From an uncultured Collinsella sp. (lineage in GTDB: Bacteria > Actinomycetota > Coriobacteriia > Coriobacteriales > Coriobacteriaceae): a stretch of DNA of 23,391 nucleotides. Shown in pieces: positions 15,113 through 21,185 of the stretch. Under the pieces are notes generated by a model. It was not told where the DNA came from, did not search any database, and saw nothing but the letters and a program-made list of their open reading frames with translations. The stretch spans positions 1 to 23,391 of the forward strand of contig CAADVJ010000163.1 of assembly GCA_900752475.1 (NCBI GenBank), given 5' to 3'. The translations under genes and the position numbers were made by a program. Within the stretch, counting starts at the first letter, position 1, and each line of letters opens with the position of its first letter.

Positions 15113-15819
15113 AAATCCTTGCCATAGCCGATACCGAAGAACGATGCCTTTGGGAGTGCTTTCGCAAGGAACGCTTTGAGGGAGTCGACCTGATTTTGTC
15201 CGCCGGCGATCTGGACCCGGACTATCTTGAGTTTTTGGTCACCGTCATCAACAAGCCGCTCCTCTACGTGCGTGGCAACCACGATGACCGCTACGCGCGT
15301 CATGCACCGGGCGGATGTATCTGCGTAGAAGACAGCGTGTACACGTACCGAGGGATTCGCATTGCGGGCCTTGGCGGGTCCATGCGTTATCGCGACGGCG
15401 CCAACATGTACACCGAACGCGAGATGTCCAAGCGTATGCGTAAGCTGTCGCGTAAGGTTAGGATGGTCGGCGGGGGCGACATTCTGCTTACCCATGCGCC
15501 CGCCGCAGGTATGGGTGATCTGGACGATCTACCGCATCGAGGGTTTGAGTGCTTTAACACGGCGCTTGAGTCCTGGGGAGCCGACTACATGGTGCATGGG
15601 CATGTACACCAAAGCTACGGTTACGATTTTCAGCGCGAGCGGCAGCATGTGTGTGGAACGACGATCATCAACGCCTGCGGCTATACGCAGTTTGAGCTCG
15701 ACCAGACGCGCTACCCCATCCGTGGCTGGCAGGCAGCCTGGCTCAACTCGCAAACCATGCGCCGCGAGCTCAAACGCCACGATGCTATCGAGTCCTCAAC
15801 AGCCAGAACACCCTGGTAA
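15109..15819 (+). CDS. Calcineurin-like metallophosphoesterase
   Basis: This 236-residue cytoplasmic protein has the metallophosphoesterase order SAGDLD (31-36), GNHD (56-59), THAP (128-131) and HGHVH (163-167). The first motif, usually DxH, reads ADTEE (Asp8 with Glu10 in the His position), so one metal ligand is changed. The family includes phosphodiesterases for cyclic nucleotides, nucleic acids and lipids; the substrate here is unknown. It overlaps the ParB-BMP gene by four bases (ATGA), so the two are translationally coupled and probably act on the same pathway. A long hairpin terminator follows directly. Confidence 0.85.
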   Translation: MKILAIADTEERCLWECFRKERFEGVDLILSAGDLDPDYLEFLVTVINKPLLYVRGNHDDRYARHAPGGCICVEDSVYTYRGIRIAGLGGSMRYRDGANMYTEREMSKRMRKLSRKVRMVGGGDILLTHAPAAGMGDLDDLPHRGFECFNTALESWGADYMVHGHVHQSYGYDFQRERQHVCGTTIINACGYTQFELDQTRYPIRGWQAAWLNSQTMRRELKRHDAIESSTARTPW

Positions 15820-15858
15820 CCACCACAAAGAGGACACTGTCCCCTTTGAGGTGGTTTT
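15818..15858 (+). terminator. Hairpin terminator with GGACA motif (copy 4)
   Basis: AACCACCACAAAGAGGACA pairs with TGTCCCCTTTGAGGTGGTT over about 19 bp with two mismatches and almost no loop, followed by TTTTG. It ends the phosphoesterase operon. Confidence 0.82.
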
Positions 15859-15869
15859 GACGCGATAGC

Positions 15870-15909
15870 AAGAAACCCGGTCCTGCACGGGGCAGAACCG
15901 GGTTTCTTT
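15870..15909. terminator. Bidirectional terminator after rplA
   Basis: AAGAAACCCGGT (15870-15881) and ACCGGGTTTCTT (15897-15908) form a 12-bp stem with A-rich and T-rich ends on both strands. It can serve rplA (minus) and back up the phosphoesterase operon (plus). Confidence 0.85.
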
Positions 15910-15944
15910 AGCAATGCTTGCTTTGCTCAGGCAGTAACTGTTAG

Positions 15945-16652
15945 TTACTCAGCCAGGAAGTCACGCTGGACAGCGGGATCGACCTTGACGCCAGGGCCCA
16001 TGGTGGAAGACACGGAGATGGACTTGACGTACTTGCCCTTAGCAGAAGAGGGCTTGACGCGCAGGATCTCGGTGTACAGGGCAGCGTAGTTCTCGACGAG
16101 CTGCTGCTCAGAGAAGGACTTCTTACCCAGGGGCACGTGGCAGATGCCGTAGCGGTCGGCACGATACTCAACGCGGCCGGCCTTGAGCTCGGAGACCATC
16201 TTGGCGACGTCCATGGTCACGGTGCCGAGCTTGGGGTTCGGCATGAGGCCACGGGGACCAAGGATCTTACCGATGCGGCCAACCTTGGCCATCATGTTCG
16301 GCGTAGCGATAGCGGCGTCGAAGTTGATCTCGCCCTTCTGAATCTGGGCGACGAGCTCGTCGGAACCGATGATGTCGGCGCCGGCAGCCTCGGCCTCGCG
16401 GGCCTTCTCGCCCTCGGCGAAGACGGCAACACGAACGGTCTTGCCGGTGCCGTGGGGCAGGGAGATGGAACCACGGATGTTCTGGTCAGCCTTACGAGTA
16501 TCGATGCCCAGACGGAAGTGGGCCTCGACGGTCTCGTCGAACTTGGCGGTGTCGAGCTCCTTGATGAGCTTGGCAGCCTGAAGGGGGGTGTAGAGCGTGG
16601 CGCGGTCGATCTTCTCGGCAGCGGCGTTATAGCTCTTACCATGCTTAGCCAT
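15945..16652 (-). CDS. rplA: 50S ribosomal protein L1
   Basis: This 235-residue L1 protein forms the mobile stalk at the ribosomal E site. It shows MAKHGKSYNAAAEKIDR at the start, FDETVEAHFRLGID, SLPHGTGKT, ILGPRGLMPNPKLGTV and SSTMGPGVKVD, all diagnostic. I use the ATG at 16652, eight bases after AGGAGG; an in-frame ATG two codons earlier is too close to that site. It is the last gene of the leftward cluster after rplK and is followed by a bidirectional terminator. Confidence 0.98.
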   Translation of the reverse strand: MAKHGKSYNAAAEKIDRATLYTPLQAAKLIKELDTAKFDETVEAHFRLGIDTRKADQNIRGSISLPHGTGKTVRVAVFAEGEKAREAEAAGADIIGSDELVAQIQKGEINFDAAIATPNMMAKVGRIGKILGPRGLMPNPKLGTVTMDVAKMVSELKAGRVEYRADRYGICHVPLGKKSFSEQQLVENYAALYTEILRVKPSSAKGKYVKSISVSSTMGPGVKVDPAVQRDFLAE

Positions 16653-16702
16653 GTGCATTACCTCCTGTGGTTAAACGGGCGTGAGCCCTCCCACATCGTA
16701 TC

Positions 16703-16749
16703 GTGTGCCCTATTGCACACATTTAACGGGCGCCCCGGTCGGAGCACCC
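16703..16749 (-). other. Structured spacer between rplK and rplA
   Basis: Two hairpins lie in the 117-base gap: GGGTGCTCC with GGGGCGCCC (16728-16749, two G-U pairs) and a perfect GTGTGC with GCACAC stem (16703-16720). In many bacteria L1 represses its own operon by binding mRNA; whether this spacer is such a site or an attenuator is not decidable by eye. Confidence 0.4.
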
Positions 16750-16769
16750 GTCGTTACCATAAGAAATCG

Positions 16770-17198
16770 CTACTCAGCGATGGTGACGCCCATGGAACGG
16801 GCGGTACCGGCGATGATCTTCTTGGCGGCGTCAATGTCGTTGGCATTGAGGTCCGGCATCTTGATCTCAGCGATCTTGGTGAGCTGCTCCTGGGAGAGCT
16901 GACCAACCTTGTCGGCCTGGGGCTTAGCGGAACCAGACTTGAGGTTCAGCTCCTTCTTGATGAGGTGAGCCGCCGGCGGGGTCTTGGTGATGAAGGAGAA
17001 GGACTTATCCTCGTAGACAGAGATCTCAACGGGGATGATGTCGCCCTTCTTGTCCTGCGTCTCGGCGTTAAAGGCCTGGCAGAACTGCATGATGTTCACG
17101 CCAGCAGCGCCCAGGGCGGGGCCGACGGGAGGAGCGGGGTTAGCTGCACCAGCAGGAATCTGGAGCTTAATGACGTTGGCAACCTTCTTCTCAGCCAT
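16770..17198 (-). CDS. rplK: 50S ribosomal protein L11
   Basis: This 142-residue protein belongs to the GTPase-associated centre of the large subunit. The N-terminal domain has VIKLQIPAGAANPAPPVGPALG and the typical GVNIMQFCQAFNA; the C-terminal rRNA-binding domain has TPPAAHLIKKELNLKSGS and a GTARSMGV end. The start is ATG 17198 (MAEKK) with AAAGGA upstream; ATG two codons earlier overlaps that spacing. The 120-base leader toward nusG shows no clear promoter or terminator. Confidence 0.98.
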   Translation of the reverse strand: MAEKKVANVIKLQIPAGAANPAPPVGPALGAAGVNIMQFCQAFNAETQDKKGDIIPVEISVYEDKSFSFITKTPPAAHLIKKELNLKSGSAKPQADKVGQLSQEQLTKIAEIKMPDLNANDIDAAKKIIAGTARSMGVTIAE

Positions 17199-17318
17199 GG
17201 TCATTCCTTTCGAATCACGAGTGTGAAGTACTTGCTATATCGTAAGCACGCACGTGTTAGAAGCACTCCTGAGATGAGCAGTCACAGAAGAAGCACGCTC
17301 GCGCGAACGGACGAAAAC

Positions 17319-17855
17319 TTAAGCGATGACAGCGACCTGGTTAAAGTCGAGCTCGACCGGCGTCTCGCGGCCAAAGATCATCAGCGTGACCTTGAGCTTG
17401 CCAGCCTCGGTGTTAACCTCGGAGACCTTGCCATCAAAGTCGGTAAGCGGGCCATCGGTGACGCGGACGGACGTGCCGACCTGAATATCAACCGAGGTGC
17501 GCTTGGGCGAATCGCCCTTACCGGGACGACGAGTCATCTTATTGTACTCATCGCGGGAAAGCGGTGCGGGCTTACCGTTGCCGCCCAGGAAACCGGTGAC
17601 GCCGGGCGTGTTGCGAACACACGTCCAAGCATCGTCATCCATCTCCATGCGGACCAGGACATAACCCGGGAAAATCTTGGAATCCTTGGTCTCGCGCTTG
17701 CCACCCTCTTTAATCTCGGTGACGCGCTCCATAGGAATCTCGATATCAAAGATACGGTCCTGCATGCCCATGGTCTCGATACGATGCTCGAGATCGGACT
17801 TAACGCGGTTCTCGTATCCAGAGTAAGTGTGAACGACGTACCAACGCTTAGACAT
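17319..17855 (-). CDS. nusG: Transcription termination/antitermination factor NusG
   Basis: This 178-residue RNA-polymerase-binding factor modulates elongation and links it to translation. The NGN domain starts with KRWYVVHTYSGYENRVK and includes KIFPGYVLVRMEMDDDAW and the FLGGNGKPAPLS region. The C-terminal KOW domain contains VGTSVRVTDGPLTDFDGKVSEVN and GRETPVELDFNQV. The start lies three bases after the secE stop, and its GAGGGG ribosome-binding site is inside the end of secE, so the pair is coupled. Confidence 0.98.
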   Translation of the reverse strand: MSKRWYVVHTYSGYENRVKSDLEHRIETMGMQDRIFDIEIPMERVTEIKEGGKRETKDSKIFPGYVLVRMEMDDDAWTCVRNTPGVTGFLGGNGKPAPLSRDEYNKMTRRPGKGDSPKRTSVDIQVGTSVRVTDGPLTDFDGKVSEVNTEAGKLKVTLMIFGRETPVELDFNQVAVIA

Positions 17856-17858
17856 GGT

Positions 17859-18197
17859 TTAGCCCCTCAATCCAGAGAACAGAGCAAGAGCCTCGCCAAA
17901 GCCAGCATCGAGCAGAGCGATGACGACGCCGACGACGACCAGAGAAGCGCAGACGACGACCGAGTAGTTCACGAGCTCCTTCTTATCGGGCCACGTGACA
18001 CGCTTCATCTCGGACTTGACCGAAGCGAAATACTTCTTGGTGCGGGCGAAGAAACCAGGCTTCTCGTTCTTCTTGGACTTCGCAGCCTTCTCGTTCTTCT
18101 TGGCAACGGCCTTCTTGGCCTCAACCTTGGAGTTGGCGGCAGCGCTGTTGGCAGGTACCGGCTGCTGAGCCTTCTTCTTGTTCTTCTTGTTGGCCAT
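17859..18197 (-). CDS. secE: Preprotein translocase subunit SecE
   Basis: SecE stabilises SecY in the membrane. The conserved amphipathic helix and membrane segment occupy the C-terminal half (FFARTKKYFASVKSEMKRVTWPDKKELV, then a single hydrophobic helix about 78-98). The N-terminal 47 residues are a Lys/Ala-rich, disordered extension common in actinobacterial SecE. The length is 112 residues. ATG 18197 is preceded by GGAGG. It is coupled to nusG. Confidence 0.96.
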   Translation of the reverse strand: MANKKNKKKAQQPVPANSAAANSKVEAKKAVAKKNEKAAKSKKNEKPGFFARTKKYFASVKSEMKRVTWPDKKELVNYSVVVCASLVVVGVVIALLDAGFGEALALFSGLRG

Positions 18198-18204
18198 TTG
18201 GGTT

Positions 18205-18264
18205 ACCTCCGCGCAATGCGCTTATACATGAGTAAACCGTAAGCCCCCAAGTGGGAGCTTACGG
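18205..18264 (-). promoter_or_regulatory. Hairpin and candidate promoter between tRNA-Trp and secE
   Basis: CCGTAAGC (18237-18244) and GCTTACGG (18257-18264) form a perfect stem, extended inside by CCC/GGG, followed on the minus strand by TTTACTC. It could terminate or attenuate the rpmG-tRNA-Trp transcript. Just after it, TTGGGG in the hairpin and TATAAG (plus 18221-18226) are 18 bases apart and could be a secE promoter. Confidence 0.5.
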
Positions 18265-18273
18265 AATAATGAC

Positions 18274-18349
18274 TGGCACGCCAGGAAGGACTCGAACCCT
18301 CAACACTCGGTTTTGGAGACCGATGCTCTACCAATTGAACTACTGGCGT
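18274..18349 (-). tRNA. tRNA-Trp (CCA anticodon)
   Basis: On the minus strand the acceptor stem ACGCCAG/CTGGCGT, D arm, anticodon stem TCGGT/ACCGA with loop CTCCAAA (anticodon CCA), and T arm with GGTTCGAGTCC are all intact. Discriminator G and the 3' CCA are encoded. It lies between rpmG and secE, a common position in Gram-positive lineages. Confidence 0.97.
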
Positions 18350-18362
18350 ATGTGACTAGAGA

Positions 18363-18512
18363 CTAGCGAGTCTCTTTGTGCAGCGTGTGGTGACGGCACC
18401 AGGGGCAATACTTCTTGATCTCCATACGATCAGGCATGGTCGACTTGTTCTTGGTGGTCGTATAGTTGCGGCGCTTGCACTCAGTGCACGCAAGAGTAAC
18501 TAGAGTACGCAT
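18363..18512 (-). CDS. rpmG: 50S ribosomal protein L33
   Basis: This 49-residue protein reads MRTLVTLACTECKRRNYTT... and ends ...CHHTLHKETR-like (WCRHHTLHKETR). Two CxxC pairs (CTEC and CPWC) form a zinc-binding site, marking the zinc-dependent form of L33. AGGA lies a few bases before the ATG. It is the first gene after the strong promoter at 18558-18587 and probably shares a transcript with tRNA-Trp. Confidence 0.96.
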   Translation of the reverse strand: MRTLVTLACTECKRRNYTTTKNKSTMPDRMEIKKYCPWCRHHTLHKETR

Positions 18513-18557
18513 GTATCCTGAACCTTTCATTTCCGCCCCGTACGGGCACGAGTTGTT

Positions 18558-18587
18558 ACTTTATCAGCTCCACGTAAGTGCTGTCAA
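18558..18587 (-). promoter_or_regulatory. Strong promoter for rpmG and tRNA-Trp
   Basis: On the minus strand a perfect TTGACA (plus 18582-18587) and TAAAGT (plus 18558-18563) are 18 bases apart. The -35 and its upstream flank match the tRNA-tuf promoter at 17 of 18 positions. The rest of the gap up to the tuf terminator shows no credible gene. Confidence 0.75.
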
Positions 18588-18729
18588 TGAAAACCTCGAG
18601 TCAATTGGTTCTCGGTGGATCCATTCATATTTGGAACACATCAATGAAGCCATCGAGAGCTAATCGACGGTGCATCCAGGACCATTATCGATCCTCTCGA
18701 CACCAGCAACGGCTCAATATCCATTGCAG

Positions 18730-18765
18730 AAAAGAACCCGGCACCCATATAAGTGCCGGGTTCTC
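18730..18765 (-). terminator. Intrinsic terminator after tuf
   Basis: AGAACCCGGCAC and GTGCCGGGTTCT form a perfect 12-bp stem with an 8-base loop; on the minus strand it is followed by TTTTCTG. Confidence 0.9.
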
Positions 18766-18791
18766 TAAGTCAGCTATATCAAAGAGCTAAT

Positions 18792-19982
18792 TTACTCAAT
18801 GATCGTGGAGACGATGCCCGAACCGACGGTGTGGCCACCCTCGCGGATAGCGAAGCGCAGGCCCTCCTCCATGGCGATCGGGTGGATGAGGTCGCCCTCG
18901 ATGGTGATGTGGTCACCAGGCATAGCCATCTCGGTGCCCTCGGGGAGCTTGACCGTACCGGTAACGTCGGTGGTACGGAAGTAGAACTGAGGACGATAAC
19001 CATCGAAGAACGGGGTGTGACGGCCGCCCTCCTCCTTGGTCAGAACGTAGATCTCACCGGTGAACTTGGTGTGCGGGGTAACCGAACCGGGCTTGCAGAG
19101 AACCTGGCCGCGCTCGATGTCCTCGCGCTTGATGCCGCGGAGCAGCAGACCGACGTTGTCGCCAGCCTCGCAGAAGTCCATGGACTTACGGAACATCTCG
19201 ATACCGGTAACGACGGTGTTCTGGGTATCCTTGATGCCGACGATCTCGACGGGCTCGTTGAGCTTGAGCTCACCGCGCTCGACACGGCCGGTAGCAACGG
19301 TACCACGGCCAGAGATGGTCATAACGTCCTCAACGGCCATCAGGAAGGGGAGGTCGTTGTTACGAGCAGGCGTCGGGATGTACTCGTCGACGGCCTTCAT
19401 GAGCTCGCGGATAGCGTCCATCCACTTGGCGTCGCCCTCGAGAGCGCCCAGAGCGGAACCACGGATGACGGGGATGTCGTCGCCGGGGAAATCGTACTCG
19501 GAGAGGAGCTCACGGGTCTCCATCTCGACGAGGTCGATGAGCTCGTCATCGTCGACCATGTCGCACTTGTTCAAGAAGACGACGATGTAGGGAACGCCGA
19601 CCTGACGGGCGAGCAGGATGTGCTCGCGGGTCTGAGCCATGGGGCCGTCGGTAGCGGCGATGACCAGGATAGCGCCGTCCATCTGAGCAGCACCGGAGAT
19701 CATGTTCTTGACGTAGTCAGCGTGGCCCGGGCAGTCAACGTGAGCGTAGTGACGGGCAGCGGTCTCGTACTCAACGTGGGAGACGGAAATCGTAATGCCG
19801 CGCTCGCGCTCCTCGGGAGCCTTGTCGATGTTCTCGAACGCAGTGAAGTCAGCCTTGCAGCCCTCGGTCTCGGAGAGAACCTTGGTGATGGCAGCGGTCA
19901 GCGTGGTCTTGCCGTGGTCGACGTGACCAATGGTGCCGATGTTAACATGCGGCTTAGTGCGCTCAAACTTCTCTTTGGCCAT
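18792..19982 (-). CDS. tuf: Elongation factor Tu
   Basis: This 396-residue GTPase delivers aminoacyl-tRNA to the ribosome. P-loop GHVDHGKTT is at 19-27, with DCPGHADY, NKCDMVDD and the SALGALEGD region in the G domain. Domains II and III include RGTVATGRVERG and the FRTTDVTGTV and GDHITIEGDLIHPIAMEEGLRFAIREGG ends. The length is standard. AGGAGGG precedes the ATG. It is the last gene of a tRNA-Tyr/tRNA-Thr/tRNA-Met/tuf unit rather than being next to fusA and rpsG/rpsL, which are not in the window. Confidence 0.99.
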   Translation of the reverse strand: MAKEKFERTKPHVNIGTIGHVDHGKTTLTAAITKVLSETEGCKADFTAFENIDKAPEERERGITISVSHVEYETAARHYAHVDCPGHADYVKNMISGAAQMDGAILVIAATDGPMAQTREHILLARQVGVPYIVVFLNKCDMVDDDELIDLVEMETRELLSEYDFPGDDIPVIRGSALGALEGDAKWMDAIRELMKAVDEYIPTPARNNDLPFLMAVEDVMTISGRGTVATGRVERGELKLNEPVEIVGIKDTQNTVVTGIEMFRKSMDFCEAGDNVGLLLRGIKREDIERGQVLCKPGSVTPHTKFTGEIYVLTKEEGGRHTPFFDGYRPQFYFRTTDVTGTVKLPEGTEMAMPGDHITIEGDLIHPIAMEEGLRFAIREGGHTVGSGIVSTIIE

Positions 19983-20004
19983 AAAGCCCTCCTCTTAACA
20001 GGTC

Positions 20005-20067
20005 GTCCCCGGACGGGACTTTGCCTTTATACCATAGTGGCCTCTCAACATACTATTGAGAAGCCAC
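20005..20067 (-). promoter_or_regulatory. Structured spacer between tRNA-Met and tuf
   Basis: GTGGCCTCTCAA (20037-20048) and TTGAGAAGCCAC (20056-20067) form a 12-bp stem with one mismatch and a 7-base loop. No T-run follows, so it looks like a processing or attenuation hairpin. On the minus strand TGG-TATAAA (TATAAA is plus 20026-20031 TTTATA) is an extended -10 that may give tuf its own promoter. A GTCCC/GGGAC stem (20005-20019) lies just before the tuf ribosome-binding site. Confidence 0.45.
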
Positions 20068-20078
20068 CGTGTTACCTA

Positions 20079-20155
20079 TGGTAGCGGTGACTGGATTCGA
20101 ACCAGTGACGCCACGGGTATGAACCGTGTGCTCTAACCAACTGAGCTACACCGCC
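20079..20155 (-). tRNA. tRNA-Met (CAT anticodon)
   Basis: The acceptor stem GGCGGTG/CACCGCT, the D arm, anticodon stem CACGG/CCGTG with loop TTCATAC (anticodon CAT), the T arm GGTTCGAATCC and an encoded CCA are present. The anticodon stem lacks the GGG/CCC pairs of initiators, so it is probably elongator tRNA-Met; a tRNA-Ile with modified CAT cannot be excluded. Confidence 0.93.
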
Positions 20156-20158
20156 GGA

Positions 20159-20234
20159 TGGAGCCTGCAACCAGACTTGAACTGGTGACCTCTTCGTTAC
20201 CAACGAAGTGCTCTACCGACTGAGCTATACAGGC
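20159..20234 (-). tRNA. tRNA-Thr (GGT anticodon)
   Basis: Acceptor stem GCCTGTA/TGCAGGC, anticodon stem CTTCG/CGAAG with loop TTGGTAA (anticodon GGT), T arm with GTTCAAGTC, and encoded CCA. Three bases separate it from tRNA-Met. Confidence 0.96.
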
Positions 20235-20244
20235 ACTTGACGGG

Positions 20245-20326
20245 TGGGAGCTATAGGATTCGAACCTATGTAGGCAGAGCCAACGGGTTTACAGCCCGTC
20301 CCCATTAACCACTCGGGCAAACTCCC
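20245..20326 (-). tRNA. tRNA-Tyr (GTA anticodon)
   Basis: A class II tRNA with a long variable arm. Acceptor stem GGGAGTT/AGCTCCC, anticodon stem ACGGG/CCCGT with loop CTGTAAA (anticodon GTA), and T arm with GGTTCGAATCC. The 3' CCA is not encoded, unlike in its neighbours. It is first in the tRNA-tuf unit. Confidence 0.95.
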
Positions 20327-20388
20327 AATCGTTCAAGTATCCGCAGGTCCTTTGGTCTTTTGGACCGCCGCCCCCGCGAACGAAGAAG

Positions 20389-20418
20389 ATAATACGATGC
20401 CACCTTGGGGGCTGTCAA
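20389..20418 (-). promoter_or_regulatory. Strong promoter for the tRNA-Tyr/Thr/Met-tuf unit
   Basis: On the minus strand TTGACA (plus 20413-20418) and TATTAT (plus 20389-20394) are 18 bases apart. The leader of about 55 bases holds a GGTCC/GGACC hairpin. The upstream flank is shared with the rpmG promoter. Confidence 0.8.
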
Positions 20419-20633
20419 CGAAAACCTCTAGATACACGGTGCCGGGCGTATCTATATGCCTTTGACCTGCGGTTTTGCTGAGTTTGGATATGAAGGACTG
20501 TGAATTTGCATATAGCGGTGACATTTCCCGAGGGAACACTTTTGCGTAGTGGAGTGAGCCTGCAGAGTATTACTTCGATAACGACTCATTTGCACCTATA
20601 TATAGGTCGAGATCGGGCTTCCCAAACAGATTC

Positions 20634-20726
20634 GAGCGTGGATAATCTCCCACTATTGGCGTGGCTTCGAGTCCAAAGTGGGAGATTATCCACGCTCATT
20701 CACTTAGCAGGAGATTTTCCACGCTC
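20634..20726. repeat. Long perfect hairpin element with a third arm copy
   Basis: The left arm (20634-20654, GAGCGTGGATAATCTCC then CACT) and right arm (20677-20697) are perfectly complementary over 21 bp, and TTGG/CCAA extends the stem past one bulge. A partial third copy, GAGATTTTCCACGCTC (20711-20726), matches the right arm at 15 of 16 bases. Confidence 0.85.
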
Positions 20727-20779
20727 GTATGTCCGGAAATCCTCGCTCGACCAGGATGACTGGGACCGGTCCGGCCTTT

Positions 20780-20916
20780 GTCTCAATCTGTAACATCTAG
20801 AGAATATTTTCTCCCCTATCTGTTACAGATCGAGATATTTCGCAGAGGCCCCAGCTTGCGTCTCATTCTGTAACAGTAAGAACGGTTTTCAGCCTCTTCG
20901 TGTTACAGATCGAGAC
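20780..20916. repeat. Two inverted-repeat units with an exact 80-bp period
   Basis: Unit 1 has arms GTCTCAATCTGTAACA (20780-20795) and TGTTACAGATCGAGAT (20821-20836). Unit 2 has GTCTCATTCTGTAACA (20860-20875) and TGTTACAGATCGAGAC (20901-20916). Each unit has a 25-base spacer, yet the spacer sequences differ. The outer arms also pair with each other over 19 bases with one mismatch. Confidence 0.88.
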
Positions 20917-20964
20917 AAACCTGAAGCTTGGTTGGCGCCAAATCCGCTGACTTATCGACATAAA

Positions 20965-21001
20965 CAGAAACGGGCCCTGTCCCACAAGGAACAGAGCCCG
21001 A
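20965..21001 (-). terminator. Terminator after tRNA-Thr(TGT)
   Basis: On the minus strand CGGGCTCTGTTCC pairs with GGGACAGGGCCCG, followed by TTTCTG. It ends the single-tRNA transcript and contains GGGACAG, like the plus-strand hairpin family. Confidence 0.82.
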
Positions 21002-21009
21002 AACTCTCA

Positions 21010-21084
21010 TGGAGCCAGTGACAGGAATCGAACCTGCAACCCACTGATTACAAATCAGTTGCGCTACCGTTGCGCCACACTGGC
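21010..21084 (-). tRNA. tRNA-Thr (TGT anticodon)
   Basis: Acceptor stem GCCAGTG/CACTGGC, anticodon stem ACTGA/TCAGT with loop TTTGTAA (anticodon TGT), T arm with GGTTCGATTCC, and encoded CCA. A 30-base piece of it is repeated about 208 bases away. Confidence 0.96.
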
Positions 21085-21185
21085 ACACTTGGCGCTTTCG
21101 CGCGAAGCCAGTTAAGAATAAAGGAATTGCGGACGAGGCGCAACAGACCCTTTGACCGACCACATCTCAAAACCCTTCGTCAGAG

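Larger units (their letters stand above)
20430..20964. other. Gene-free, palindrome-rich intergenic stretch
   Basis: No credible gene is present on either strand between the tRNA-tuf promoter and the tRNA-Thr(TGT) terminator. The stretch is more AT-rich than its surroundings. It holds a perfect 14-bp palindrome (20594-20607), a 64-nt hairpin with a third arm copy (20634-20726), a 10-bp palindrome GGACCGGTCC (20763-20772) and two related 57-nt hairpins (20780-20916). Confidence 0.7.

Noticed and set aside
16137..18242. Very long open frame on the plus strand across rplA, rplK, nusG and secE
   Set aside because: It is an antisense shadow of four well-recognised genes in GC-rich DNA and has no recognisable domain.
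18753..20084. Long plus-strand open frame opposite tuf
   Set aside because: Antisense shadow of tuf, rich in low-complexity Asp/Val/Leu runs typical of such shadows.
20500..20793. 97-codon plus-strand open frame in the palindrome-rich gap
   Set aside because: It runs through both arms of the 64-nt hairpin, has no ribosome-binding site and no recognisable motif.
20780..20916. Possible CRISPR array from four 16-base repeats with spacers of about 25 bases
   Set aside because: The repeats alternate in orientation, are too short, number only four and have no cas genes nearby; they form two hairpin units.
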